Part shown: positions 46,084 through 54,270 of the stretch, piece after piece
Layout of the letters: every line of letters begins with the position of its first letter
Position numbering within the stretch: the stretch's first letter is position 1
Source: Saprospiraceae bacterium
GTDB taxonomy: Bacteria > Bacteroidota > Bacteroidia > Chitinophagales > Saprospiraceae
DNA length: 62,333 bases
Reading direction: 5' to 3'
Assembly: GCA_030729925.1 (NCBI GenBank)
Contig: JANQWK010000006.1
Span: forward strand, 1 to 62,333
Made by a program: the position numbers and the translations under genes
The notes under the pieces: model-generated
Databases searched by the model: none
What the model was told of the DNA's origin: nothing
What the model saw: the letters and a program-made list of their open reading frames with translations, nothing else

Positions 46084-47571
46084 ATGTCGAACACTTCCCC
46101 CAACGGACTGAACAGACAACTGGGCCTTCTGGGTCTGGCCGCTACCGGTATCTGTTCTATGCTCGGTGCTTCTGTTTATGTAGTGCCTTTTATGATCCAG
46201 CGCAACGTGCCGGGTATCGGTGCCCACGTGCTACCGGCGTTTTTGTTTGCCGCCCTCCCCGCCCTGCTGGCCGCTATGGCTTATGCCACGCTGGCTTCCG
46301 CTATGCCCAGAGCCGGCGGAAGTTACATTTATGCCAGTCGTTCGCTCAGTCCCTACCTGGGCTTTGTCGCCAGTTTTTCACAGTGGTTTGGGCTGTCCAT
46401 CGCCATAGGGGTCATTTCTTACATTATTGTGCCTTTCTTGCGGGACATTGCCTTTGCGGCAGATGCACAGGCGCTCGGACAATGGCTGGATACCGGTTGG
46501 GTAAGGGTCAGTCTGGCGCTGGGACTGCTATGGGTATTTGTAGGGGTCAATATGCTGGGGCTAAAATTTTATGAACGCACGCTTATTCCCTTGATGGTGC
46601 TGATGTTTGTACTCGGAGCCATCGTGATCATAGCGGGTTTTTCCCATACCCACGACGATTTTATTGCAGGCGTCATGGCTCGGGAGGGTAGGCAGATTCA
46701 ATCGCTTCCTCCGGAACCCCTGTCGCTCAGCGTCTTCCTCGCAGCAGCAGCCCTGCTGTTTTCGAGTTTCATCGGCTTTGATTCCATTGCACAAGCAGGC
46801 GGAGAGGCTAAAAATCCCTCGCGCACCCTGCCGCTCGCTATCGGGATCGCCATTTTGACCGTAGGTGGCTTTTATATGTTGTTTACGATTGCCGTTTATC
46901 ACGCCGTACCCTGGAATTTCATCGCGGATGAGGCTCAAATCAAGGATATCACGGCACCCGGACTACTCACTTACCTGTTGCCTGCGGCCTGGGGGACGGT
47001 TATCCTTACCGGAGCAGCGATTGCGCTGATCAATGACCTGCCCGCCATGCTGCTGTCGGTATCCCGACTCATTTTCGCCTGGGCAGAGGACGGCATCTTT
47101 CCTAAGTCCCTTGCAGCCATCCATCCCCGCCGACACACGCCTTATCGCGCCATTGTGCTGAGCGGCCTTATGGCTACCATCGGCATTCTCGGCAGTCATT
47201 TTGCCGGGGATTTTTTCCTGGGCATTGATATTATGGTGACCTCCATGCTGGTCAATTTTCTCCTGATGTGCGTTTCAGTGGGCTACCTGCCGGTAAAAAA
47301 CCCTACCCTGGCCGCCCGTATCACGGTAATGCGCAACCGAAAAGTACAGCTTGCCGTTGCCCTTTTCGGGTCGCTATTGCTGAGTGGTTTTCTGGCCATC
47401 CACACCTGGAAAGACCTGAACGCCCCCGTAGCGGCCTGGTATTTTCATTCTACGCCCATCTGGCTGATCGTCATGGGTATAGCGTCTTTGATTTTTGGAT
47501 ATGAATATCATAAATTAAAAAATTCCGGGGCCGACGTGCACCGTATTTTTGGGCAATTGCCCCCTGAATAA
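46084..47571 (+). CDS. APC-superfamily amino-acid permease
   Basis: A 495-aa integral membrane transporter with about twelve hydrophobic spans. The first span region (GLLGLAATGICSMLGASVYVV) has the unwound Gly-rich segment of APC transporters, and AMPRAGGSYIYASRSLSPYLG is the diagnostic loop before span 3. A further typical block is FIGFDSIAQAGGEAKNPSRT. It should import amino acids or amines with protons. The start was set after the methyltransferase stop; longer frames overlap that gene. It is 7 bp ahead of the reductase-RidA gene, so the two are probably one transcript. Confidence 0.9.
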   Translation: MSNTSPNGLNRQLGLLGLAATGICSMLGASVYVVPFMIQRNVPGIGAHVLPAFLFAALPALLAAMAYATLASAMPRAGGSYIYASRSLSPYLGFVASFSQWFGLSIAIGVISYIIVPFLRDIAFAADAQALGQWLDTGWVRVSLALGLLWVFVGVNMLGLKFYERTLIPLMVLMFVLGAIVIIAGFSHTHDDFIAGVMAREGRQIQSLPPEPLSLSVFLAAAALLFSSFIGFDSIAQAGGEAKNPSRTLPLAIGIAILTVGGFYMLFTIAVYHAVPWNFIADEAQIKDITAPGLLTYLLPAAWGTVILTGAAIALINDLPAMLLSVSRLIFAWAEDGIFPKSLAAIHPRRHTPYRAIVLSGLMATIGILGSHFAGDFFLGIDIMVTSMLVNFLLMCVSVGYLPVKNPTLAARITVMRNRKVQLAVALFGSLLLSGFLAIHTWKDLNAPVAAWYFHSTPIWLIVMGIASLIFGYEYHKLKNSGADVHRIFGQLPPE

Positions 47572-47578
47572 AAAATAG

Positions 47579-49030
47579 TTGACTGTGGAAACCATCACTT
47601 TAGGTAAAGATTTACGCATTTCCAGGGTACTTACCGGATTATGGCAGATCGCGGATATGGAACGCGATGGAACCGACCTGAATCCCGATACGACAGCAAA
47701 GGCGATGGAGCCTTATGCCGCAGCGGGATTGACGACCTTCGACATGGCCGACCACTACGGTTCTGCCGAAATCATCGCCGGGAGGTTCAAAAACAAGCAC
47801 CCCCAGCCGGATAGCATTCAGTTGCTCACCAAATGGGTGCCTGAACCCGGAAAAGTTACCCGGACTACTGTTCGGGAGGCCGTCCAACGGGCCTTGGATC
47901 GCATGCAGGCCCAACGGATTGACCTCATGCAGTTCCACGCCTGGAATTATGCCGATCCCAACTGGTTAGATGCCCTTTTCTGGCTGCAAGAACTCAAATC
48001 AGAGGGTCTGATCCGGGAAATTGGTCTGACCAACTTCGATACCGTCCACCTCGAAATGGCGCTCGCCGCCGGCATATCCATTGTATCTAATCAGGTCTGC
48101 TATTCCCTGCTCGACCAACGCGCCGCCGGGGATATGACCCGCGTTTGCGAAAAATACGGGGTCAAAATCCTGGCCTTTGGCACCATCGCCGGGGGATTCC
48201 TGACCGAAAAATGGCTGGGACAACCCGAACCGGCAATGGACGACCTGGAGACCTGGTCACAAATGAAGTACAAGCGCTTTATTGATACCGCAGGAGGCTG
48301 GGAACCCTACCAACAGCTGCTCCAAACTCTCTCAGCGGTAGCCGCCAATACCGGACACTCCATGGCCGCCGTCGCAAGCCGATACATGCTCGAACAACCC
48401 GCCGTGGGTGGAGTCATCATCGGGGCAAGACTGGGCAAAAGTCAGCACGTGGCAGAAAATGTCCGACTGGGTTCGTTCCAACTCCCCCAGGAAGCCCGAC
48501 AGCAAATCCAGTCCGCCCTGCAACAGTTGCAACCCATACCGGGAGACTGCGGCGATGAGTACCGCAAACCCCCATTCCTGACGGCTTCGGGCGACCTGAG
48601 CCACCACCTGGAAAACATTCCGCCCCCTTACGGGAAAACTACCGATCCCGACGGCACAGAACGCGTTTTTACCGGTACGGTATGGGAACCCATGGCGGGT
48701 TATTGTCGCGCCATCAAACACGGCAACCGCATCCTCGTGTCCGGTACCACCGCCACCCATATTGACCGCCTGATCGGCGCAGGAGATGCCGCAGTACAAA
48801 CCCATTTTGTGCTCGACAAAATCGAAGGCGCACTACAGTCCCTGGGGGCATCGCTCAAAGACGTCGTGCGCACACGCATTTTTATCAAAAACATCCACGA
48901 CTGGGAAGCCGTCACCCGCGCCCATGGCAAAAGATTTTCGGGAATTTTCCCCACCAATACGCTGGTCAGAGCAGAACTCATCGGCGAAGACTACCTCGTC
49001 GAAATCGAAGCAGAAGCCATTATCCGATAA
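47579..49030 (+). CDS. Aldo-keto reductase fused to a RidA-family domain
   Basis: A 483-aa two-domain protein. Residues 1-330 are an aldo-keto reductase barrel with the Asp and Tyr of FDMADHYGSAE, Lys of LLTKWVP and His of MQFHAWNYAD; the NADPH-binding end has GVIIGARLGKSQH. Residues about 365-483 are RidA-like (VSGTTATHID, VVRTRIFIKNIHDWEAV, EDYLVEIEAEAI). In the RidA half the usual catalytic Arg position (PAR[ST] in active members) reads PTNT. The start is TTG at 47579 or GTG at 47585, both non-ATG. It follows the permease by 7 bp and precedes the SRPBCC gene by 10 bp. Substrate unknown, possibly an imported amino-acid derivative. Confidence 0.9.
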   Translation: MTVETITLGKDLRISRVLTGLWQIADMERDGTDLNPDTTAKAMEPYAAAGLTTFDMADHYGSAEIIAGRFKNKHPQPDSIQLLTKWVPEPGKVTRTTVREAVQRALDRMQAQRIDLMQFHAWNYADPNWLDALFWLQELKSEGLIREIGLTNFDTVHLEMALAAGISIVSNQVCYSLLDQRAAGDMTRVCEKYGVKILAFGTIAGGFLTEKWLGQPEPAMDDLETWSQMKYKRFIDTAGGWEPYQQLLQTLSAVAANTGHSMAAVASRYMLEQPAVGGVIIGARLGKSQHVAENVRLGSFQLPQEARQQIQSALQQLQPIPGDCGDEYRKPPFLTASGDLSHHLENIPPPYGKTTDPDGTERVFTGTVWEPMAGYCRAIKHGNRILVSGTTATHIDRLIGAGDAAVQTHFVLDKIEGALQSLGASLKDVVRTRIFIKNIHDWEAVTRAHGKRFSGIFPTNTLVRAELIGEDYLVEIEAEAIIR

Positions 49031-49040
49031 AATACCCAAC

Positions 49041-49490
49041 ATGCACAAACCCCTGATCGTCCAAAAAATTGTCAAGTTTCCCACCGATGCCGAAACGCTT
49101 TGGATCGCCCTCACCGATCCCCAATACACCCGGCATTATATGTACGGCTGCGAACTGATTTCCGACTGGATCCCCGGCCACGATATCGTCTGGAAGGGCG
49201 CTACGGATGGACAAGTCTATGTCCATGGAAAAATTATCGAATTCCGCGATGGCGAAAAACTGACCTTCAGTACCGCCGCCCCGGATAAAGCCATCCCCGA
49301 TAACCCCATCACCGTCACCTACGAACTCACCCCCCACAAGGATCATGTGATCCTGTCCATTACCCAGGGCGACTACGCAACCCTCGAAAACGGCACAGAG
49401 CACTACAAAAACAGCCTCGAGGGATGGGACGAAGTGATCGAAGACCTGAAAGCACTGTTTGAGGAGGAGGAGGAGGAGGAGGAATCCTAA
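49041..49490 (+). CDS. SRPBCC/AHSA1-domain protein with poly-Glu tail
   Basis: A 149-aa START-like fold protein beginning MHKPLIVQKIVKFPTDAETL, with WIALTDPQYTRHYMYGCELI and GWDEVIEDLKALFEE, the usual pattern of Hsp90-activator-like AHSA1 proteins that bind small hydrophobic ligands. The tail is eight glutamates coded by (GAG)7GAA, a possible slippage tract. The start was chosen 10 bp after the reductase-RidA stop. Last gene of the run. Confidence 0.87.
   Translation: MHKPLIVQKIVKFPTDAETLWIALTDPQYTRHYMYGCELISDWIPGHDIVWKGATDGQVYVHGKIIEFRDGEKLTFSTAAPDKAIPDNPITVTYELTPHKDHVILSITQGDYATLENGTEHYKNSLEGWDEVIEDLKALFEEEEEEEES
49461..49484 (+). repeat. (GAG)7 trinucleotide tract
   Basis: Seven GAG codons plus GAA encode the acidic C terminus of the SRPBCC protein. 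Length changes would stay in frame. Confidence 0.8.
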
Positions 49491-49502
49491 ACAATGCTGC
49501 TA

Positions 49503-50672
49503 CTAATACTTGCTCAACGCCTGTATCCGCACCCCGGCATGTTCATGATCCGAGTCTAGTGCAAGCGCTTTTTTATAGTTTTCGATTGCTTTTGGCGTAT
49601 CCCCTAAGGCTTCATAAGCTTCTCCCAAGCTATCGTAGGCATTCGCTGATGTGGGATAATTTTCTACATTCAAGATGAAGTAGGCTAAGGCATTGGATTT
49701 TTCGTTTTCGAGTTTACTTTGCAGCATCCTATAGCCCAATTGGTTGACAAGATACTCGGGAGGTCGAAAATCCCAGGAAAGTCTTTCGGAAAGTGCTTCA
49801 AAATGATGGCGGAGTTGCGCGATACCTTCCACATCGCGATAGGAAATGCCATAGCCTTCAAAAATTGCGGAGATACCGCTGTGAAAAGCAGGGATTGGAA
49901 CGGAGTTGTGGTCTTCGTCGGGGAAGTATTCCAATTTTGCGGGGAATTCTCCTTTGCATTTGCTATTCAGTGCCTCATACAATCGCACATGGCGATCGCG
50001 ATTCCTGATATTCCGCTTGCCCCAATTGGCCGTGGCGATGTAAAGGAATCTTTCAAATGATTGTTCGGTCAGGGAGTCCAGCTTTGTGTCCATGGTTGCT
50101 GCATCCCAGGTTCCAAAACTGGGGTCAACCGCAATGAAGGAATTGAAAAGTGTTTTTTCTTGCATATAGGCATGAGTGGCCAGCAATCCGCCTAAAGAAT
50201 GCCCAAAAAGTATGCGATAGGGGGTAGTCCTAAACTTTTGATCCAACTCAGGAAAAAGCTCGTCTTCCAAAAAGCGAAGAAAATTATCTCCACCACCTGT
50301 ATTATTGGCGCTAACGGTAATGACTTTGTCTGGTGTGTAGTCCCGTCTTCTGTCAACGTTTTGAATCGCCACCACAATCATCTCCGGAATTTTCCAGCTT
50401 CTATACACATCGGAACTCATGTAGTTTACGATTCCTGCTATGGGCTTAAAATGCACATTCCCGTCAAGTACAATAAGTACCGGATAGTGCTTATAAGATG
50501 ACGCTTTGGCATGGTAGGAATCAGGAAGACTAATCCAGTATGCTCGGTCTTCGTTCAAGATGTCAGACCGCAACGAGTGTTTTGTGCCCAGCACAATTTG
50601 TTCAACGTCTTGGGATTGTACCCGACCAATTAGCATTGACAAAATAAGTAGTGCTGTAATGTTTTTATTCAT
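49503..50672 (-). CDS. Exported esterase of the alpha/beta-hydrolase fold with a TPR tail
   Basis: A 389-aa secreted protein (signal MNKNITALLILSMLIGRVQS). The putative esterase (EsterD/IroE-like) domain runs to about residue 290, with YPVLIVLDGNVHF, the nucleophile elbow LFGHSLGGLLATHAYMQ and a likely His in DEDHNSVPIP. Residues 330-389 form TPR-like helices (AYDSLGEAYEALGDTPKAIE), which are used to bind partners. Carbohydrate esterases and siderophore esterases share the fold. It converges on the SRPBCC gene with 12 bp between stops. Confidence 0.87.
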   Translation of the reverse strand: MNKNITALLILSMLIGRVQSQDVEQIVLGTKHSLRSDILNEDRAYWISLPDSYHAKASSYKHYPVLIVLDGNVHFKPIAGIVNYMSSDVYRSWKIPEMIVVAIQNVDRRRDYTPDKVITVSANNTGGGDNFLRFLEDELFPELDQKFRTTPYRILFGHSLGGLLATHAYMQEKTLFNSFIAVDPSFGTWDAATMDTKLDSLTEQSFERFLYIATANWGKRNIRNRDRHVRLYEALNSKCKGEFPAKLEYFPDEDHNSVPIPAFHSGISAIFEGYGISYRDVEGIAQLRHHFEALSERLSWDFRPPEYLVNQLGYRMLQSKLENEKSNALAYFILNVENYPTSANAYDSLGEAYEALGDTPKAIENYKKALALDSDHEHAGVRIQALSKY

Positions 50673-50980
50673 TTGTATAAATTAGGCTCATTAGATACTA
50701 AAATTTTTCCTAATTCTTACAGTTTGTACCCATTTTTTGGGATGAATAGTTACGTATTAAGCACCACAGATATCCACAGATGAACACAGATTAAAGGGGG
50801 ATTTCCACAAAAGAGATGATCACCAGCATGTTAAAAACAGGGTAACAATTTAATACCCGTGAAACCTTCCCCAAAAATCGCGAAAAAAGGCTGGGACAAG
50901 ATCAAAAGCCCGCCGGATGATTTGGAAATATGAGGATAGCGAGGTATATTTAAAGGGTGTTTCTCCATATTTTGGAGTAG
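50673..50980. other. AT-rich junk stretch with weak toxin-antitoxin-like relics
   Basis: No intact gene. Around 50760-50795 the repeated CCACAGAT/ACACAGAT text resembles short repeats found in many genomes. A frame near 50860-50929 reads KPSPKIAKKGWDKIKSPP before a stop; the GW-rich text is reminiscent of antitoxin C termini, but this is too short to support. GC content is clearly below the neighbouring genes. Confidence 0.35.
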
Positions 50981-51205
50981 TTTATTTTAAATAGGGCAGG
51001 CGCAATTAAGAACAAGAGAGAGACGTCCCTGAAGATAAGAAAGATCCCCACAATTGCAGGTAACGAAGTAAGGATAAAATTGGATATTGTTTTGGTCAAA
51101 ATTCTTCAAGACGAAGAATATATTCAAGCTTGGTTTCCACAAAAGTATTTAATGCGCTTTGGAACTGCAATAGATCAAATTACATTCTACAGAGATCATG
51201 AATAG
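50981..51205 (+). pseudogene. N-terminally broken reading frame upstream of the MNT gene
   Basis: An open frame without a usable start that ends YLMRFGTAIDQITFYRDHE. Its stop (TAG) overlaps the start of the nucleotidyltransferase relic as ATGAATAG, a classic coupled-operon junction, so it was once the gene before it. It contains VKILQDEEYIQAWFPQKYLM. I do not recognise the family. Confidence 0.45.
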
Positions 51206-51511
51206 TATAATTGAGCAAAACAAAAAAAAATATTTAAGATATGTAAAGAATTTCATGTTGAAAAACTTTATACCATCGGTTCTGTAAATAATGACAATTT
51301 AAATGAAGAAAGCGATGTTGACCTTATTGTATCGTTTAACATGAAAAATTTAAGCCTAGAAGAATATGCTGATAATTATTTCGGCATGCAATCTAAATTA
51401 GAAGAGGTACTCGACAAAGAGGTGGATCTGATAACAGAAAGAAGTATAAAAAATCCATACTTCCTTCAAGAGGTTTTGAATACCAGGGTTCTTTTATTCC
51501 AATCCAATTAA
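51198..51511 (+). pseudogene. Frameshifted MntA-like minimal nucleotidyltransferase (antitoxin)
   Basis: The start ATGAATAGTATA reads MNSIIEQNKKK and then stops, but from 51230 another frame continues KIFKICKEFHVEKLYTIGSV and carries the GSx10DxD motif in NEESDVDLIVSF, to a stop at 51509-51511. A run of nine A at 51222-51230 marks the shift: one more A would restore a single frame of about 104 codons. Minimal nucleotidyltransferases of this type neutralise HEPN toxins by adding AMP. Sequencing error in the A run is an alternative. Confidence 0.7.
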
Positions 51512-51515
51512 TTTG

Positions 51516-51692
51516 ATGGACAATCGCATAAAACAGTATTTGTTTGATATCGAACAATCAATTGATGATGTTGAATTGTTCCTGACTCAGATAAAATCAT
51601 TTGATGATTTCGAAAAAAGCAAGTTAGTCAGGCGAGCAATTGAAAGAGAAATAGAGCTAATCGGAGAGGCAATGAACAGGCAAAATCGCTGA
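51516..51692 (+). pseudogene. Truncated HepT-like HEPN ribonuclease (toxin)
   Basis: Starts 4 bp after the nucleotidyltransferase stop with MDNRIKQYLFDIEQSIDDVE and continues to LVRRAIEREIELIGEAMNR, the first half of the HEPN (DUF86) fold. It stops after 58 residues, whereas HepT proteins have about 110-140; the R-x4-6-H catalytic motif in the second half is gone. The junction abuts the 3' end of a PstS-like gene, suggesting a deletion. It should be inactive. Confidence 0.75.
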
Positions 51693-51711
51693 TACCTTAC
51701 TGCCCCCTACC

Positions 51712-52539
51712 TCAGGGATTGGGCACAAAAGCGCTATTGGCTTCAATGACGGCACGACCTGCCGGGCCTTCCACAAAAGCCAGAAAATCCCGGACTGTTT
51801 CGGAAGCGGAGGTAAGGGTCACGAGGTAGTTGTTGCGAAACATCGGATACTTGCCGGCGAGGATGTTGTCCGGGGAAGGGACGACACCGTTGAGCGACAA
51901 CGCCTGTATTTTGCCCTGACTTTCGCTGATGCGAATCATGTTGGTCAATCCAATGCTGCCAGGGGTGTCGGTGAGTGCACGCGCCATATCGCCCGAAGAT
52001 GTCTGCACCTGTACGGGGGTTTTCAGCTGCATCTCCTGCAAACAAGGGATCGCTGCCAGGGCTACCTCGGTGTCCACTTCGTCGAAAGGACGCATCAGGG
52101 GTACAATCGGCAGACTGTACATATCTGTGAATTCCCAGTTGGTGACCTTGCCCGTATAAATCCGACACAGCTCCTCCGAGGTCAAACCCTTTATCTGAAC
52201 TTCTGCATGAACCCCAAACACAACAGCCATGCCGGCGAAATGGTGCACTTCCATCCCTCTTCTGAGGATATCTACTTCATCTAATCCATGACTGGCCATG
52301 GCTATTTGAATCCGTCCCGCTTCCAGGGCATCCAGCCTCGCCTTCGAACCCAAACCCTCTGTGCCAATCTGGATATCCACATCGGGATTTTTTTGCCGAT
52401 AGGCGACCACCAGTGCCTCTACCAGCGGCTTTACACCATTGGAACCGTCAATTAAAACCGGCTCCGGTGCAGATCCGGACGAACAGGAGCACAGCAACCC
52501 AAAGACCAGACCGAAGAAATGCCAATTTTTCATCGCCAA
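51712..52539 (-). CDS. PstS-like phosphate-binding lipoprotein (orphan)
   Basis: A 275-aa lipoprotein (WHFFGLVFGLLCSCS). The periplasmic binding domain (residues about 28-270) has the GSNGVKPLVEALVVAY ligand loop and IAMASHGLDEVD segment typical of the PBP-like phosphate-binding family, and TPGSIGLTNMIRIS near the C-terminal lobe. No PstA, PstB or PstC gene is adjacent, so it may signal or bind phosphate or another oxyanion rather than feed an ABC importer. Divergent from the D-aminoacylase-like gene; the reading frame starts overlap slightly unless the inner start of that gene is used. Confidence 0.85.
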   Translation of the reverse strand: MAMKNWHFFGLVFGLLCSCSSGSAPEPVLIDGSNGVKPLVEALVVAYRQKNPDVDIQIGTEGLGSKARLDALEAGRIQIAMASHGLDEVDILRRGMEVHHFAGMAVVFGVHAEVQIKGLTSEELCRIYTGKVTNWEFTDMYSLPIVPLMRPFDEVDTEVALAAIPCLQEMQLKTPVQVQTSSGDMARALTDTPGSIGLTNMIRISESQGKIQALSLNGVVPSPDNILAGKYPMFRNNYLVTLTSASETVRDFLAFVEGPAGRAVIEANSAFVPNP

Positions 52540-52626
52540 AGAGATTTGTTTTTTCCAAAGCTACTAAAATTCAAGGCAAAGCTTGTTAAATTTAGAGATC
52601 CTAACAAAACGAAAAACCGCAACAAC

Positions 52627-54234
52627 ATGACCTTCAAATCACTCCTGCCTCTTTGTATGTCGGCACTTTTGTTAAGTGCTTTTGCCTGTAGCACCCCCAC
52701 CCCGGAAAAACCTTTGTACGATGTTGTTTTTGCCAATGCCCATATCGTGGACGGCCTGGGTAATCCCGGCTATACCGGCCACCTGGCCATTCAGGGCGAC
52801 AAAATAGCACTCCTAAGTACCGTACCTATACCGGAAGAAGCTACCCTGAACTACCTGGATCTGAAGGGAAAAGTCCTTTCGCCGGGCTTCATTGACAACC
52901 ACGCCCATATTCAGACTTCCATCCATGAATACCCCCTGGCTGAAAATTTTACCCGACAGGGTATCACTACCATCATGGCCAGCCTGCATAGCGGAGACCA
53001 GCCTTTTCCGATTGATACTTATGCCAAGTCTTTACAGGTGGTGCCCAATGTGGGATTTTTCGCCGGACACTCCTGGGCGAGAAAACAGGTACTGGGACTG
53101 GAAAACCGGGCGCCAGAGCCCCAAGAACTCGAAGCGATGAAAAAGTTGGTCGAACAAAGCATGCAACAGGGTGCATTGGGGCTTTCTACCGGACTCCTAT
53201 ACGTTCCCGCCAATTTTGCCCAGACCGAAGAGGTGATCGAACTGGCCAAGGTGGCTTCCCGCTATGGCGGTATATATGTGACCCACATGCGCGATGAAGC
53301 AACAGGACTCCTCGCTTCTGTGGATGAAACCATCCGAATAGCCCGAGAAGCCAATATCCCCGCCCAGATTAACCACCACAAGGCCGTAGGGGTTACCCAA
53401 TGGGGATGGTCAGAAACCAGCCTTGCCCGGATAGATGCTGCGCGAGCCGAAGGAATAGACATCACCCACGACCTTTATCCCTATACCGCATCCAGTACCG
53501 GATCATCCGTCCTGTTTCCTCAATGGGCACTTGCCGGAGGAAAGGAAGCCTTTGCCGAAAGGGTCAAGGACAAAGACCAGCTCCAGCGCATGAAAGCAGA
53601 AATGCGACAGATATTTGAAATGGAAAGAACCGGAGGCGATCTCAATCGCCTGCAATTCAGAGTACTACCTTCCAATCCCGAATTCAACGGCAAGACCATG
53701 GCCGATTATGCGGCCAGCCTGGATTTGCCCAATAGCCTGGACGTTGGAATCGAATTGGCAATAGACCTTCAGCTCAAAGGTGGCTTTTCTGCTATTTATC
53801 ATGCTATGGAAGAACAAGATGTGATTCGCATACTCCAGCATCCGCTATCCATGATAGAGACCGATGGCGATCCCGTAGCCTACGGCGTGGGCTTCCCCCA
53901 CCCCAGAAGCTACGGTTCCTTTCCCAGGATTCTGGCCCGCTATGTACGGGAACTGAAAGTCATCAGCCTGGAAGAAGCCATCAAAAAAATGACCTCCATG
54001 GCAGCCGATCAGTACAACCAGCCGCTCAGAGGGCGCTTGCAAGAAGGTGCTTTTGCCGACCTGGTCGTATTTGACCCCGAAACGATTCAGGATCAAGCTA
54101 CTTATACCGATCCCCACAGCTATCCCCTGGGTATAGATCATGTACTCGTCAACGGAAAGTTTGTACTTAAATCCGGAGCGCTGACTGGCGAAAGACCCGG
54201 TAAGTGGATCAAAGGCCCTGCACGACCTCAATAA
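52627..54234 (+). CDS. D-aminoacylase-like amidohydrolase lipoprotein
   Basis: A 535-aa lipoprotein (MTFKSLLPLCMSALLLSAFAC). The amidohydrolase barrel shows the metal HxH as HAH in PGFIDNHAHIQTS, LGLSTGLLYVPAN and the YVTHMRDEA segment typical of N-acyl-D-amino-acid deacylases and related enzymes. Asp in SMIETDGDPVAYG is the likely catalytic base. It would release amino acids from N-acyl derivatives at the envelope. A start 108 bp upstream overlaps the neighbouring gene and gives no signal peptide. Confidence 0.88.
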   Translation: MTFKSLLPLCMSALLLSAFACSTPTPEKPLYDVVFANAHIVDGLGNPGYTGHLAIQGDKIALLSTVPIPEEATLNYLDLKGKVLSPGFIDNHAHIQTSIHEYPLAENFTRQGITTIMASLHSGDQPFPIDTYAKSLQVVPNVGFFAGHSWARKQVLGLENRAPEPQELEAMKKLVEQSMQQGALGLSTGLLYVPANFAQTEEVIELAKVASRYGGIYVTHMRDEATGLLASVDETIRIAREANIPAQINHHKAVGVTQWGWSETSLARIDAARAEGIDITHDLYPYTASSTGSSVLFPQWALAGGKEAFAERVKDKDQLQRMKAEMRQIFEMERTGGDLNRLQFRVLPSNPEFNGKTMADYAASLDLPNSLDVGIELAIDLQLKGGFSAIYHAMEEQDVIRILQHPLSMIETDGDPVAYGVGFPHPRSYGSFPRILARYVRELKVISLEEAIKKMTSMAADQYNQPLRGRLQEGAFADLVVFDPETIQDQATYTDPHSYPLGIDHVLVNGKFVLKSGALTGERPGKWIKGPARPQ

Positions 54235-54243
54235 ATGGATTAC

Positions 54244-54270
54244 TGAAGTCCTGGATTGCTCAGGACTTCA
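54244..54270. terminator. Hairpin between convergent genes, overlapping a stop codon
   Basis: TGAAGTCCTG at 54244-54253 pairs perfectly with 54261-54270 around a 7-nt loop. It covers the stop of the minus-strand serine hydrolase gene and lies 9 bp after the plus-strand stop. There is no T run, so its role as terminator is uncertain. Confidence 0.4.

Noticed and set aside
50760-50795. CCACAGAT-type direct repeats
   Set aside because: Too few and too short for a CRISPR array or an iteron set; similar text is common in many genomes.
50860-50930. Antitoxin-like text KKGWDKIKSPPDDLEI
   Set aside because: Only about 25 residues and no start or partner; could be chance.
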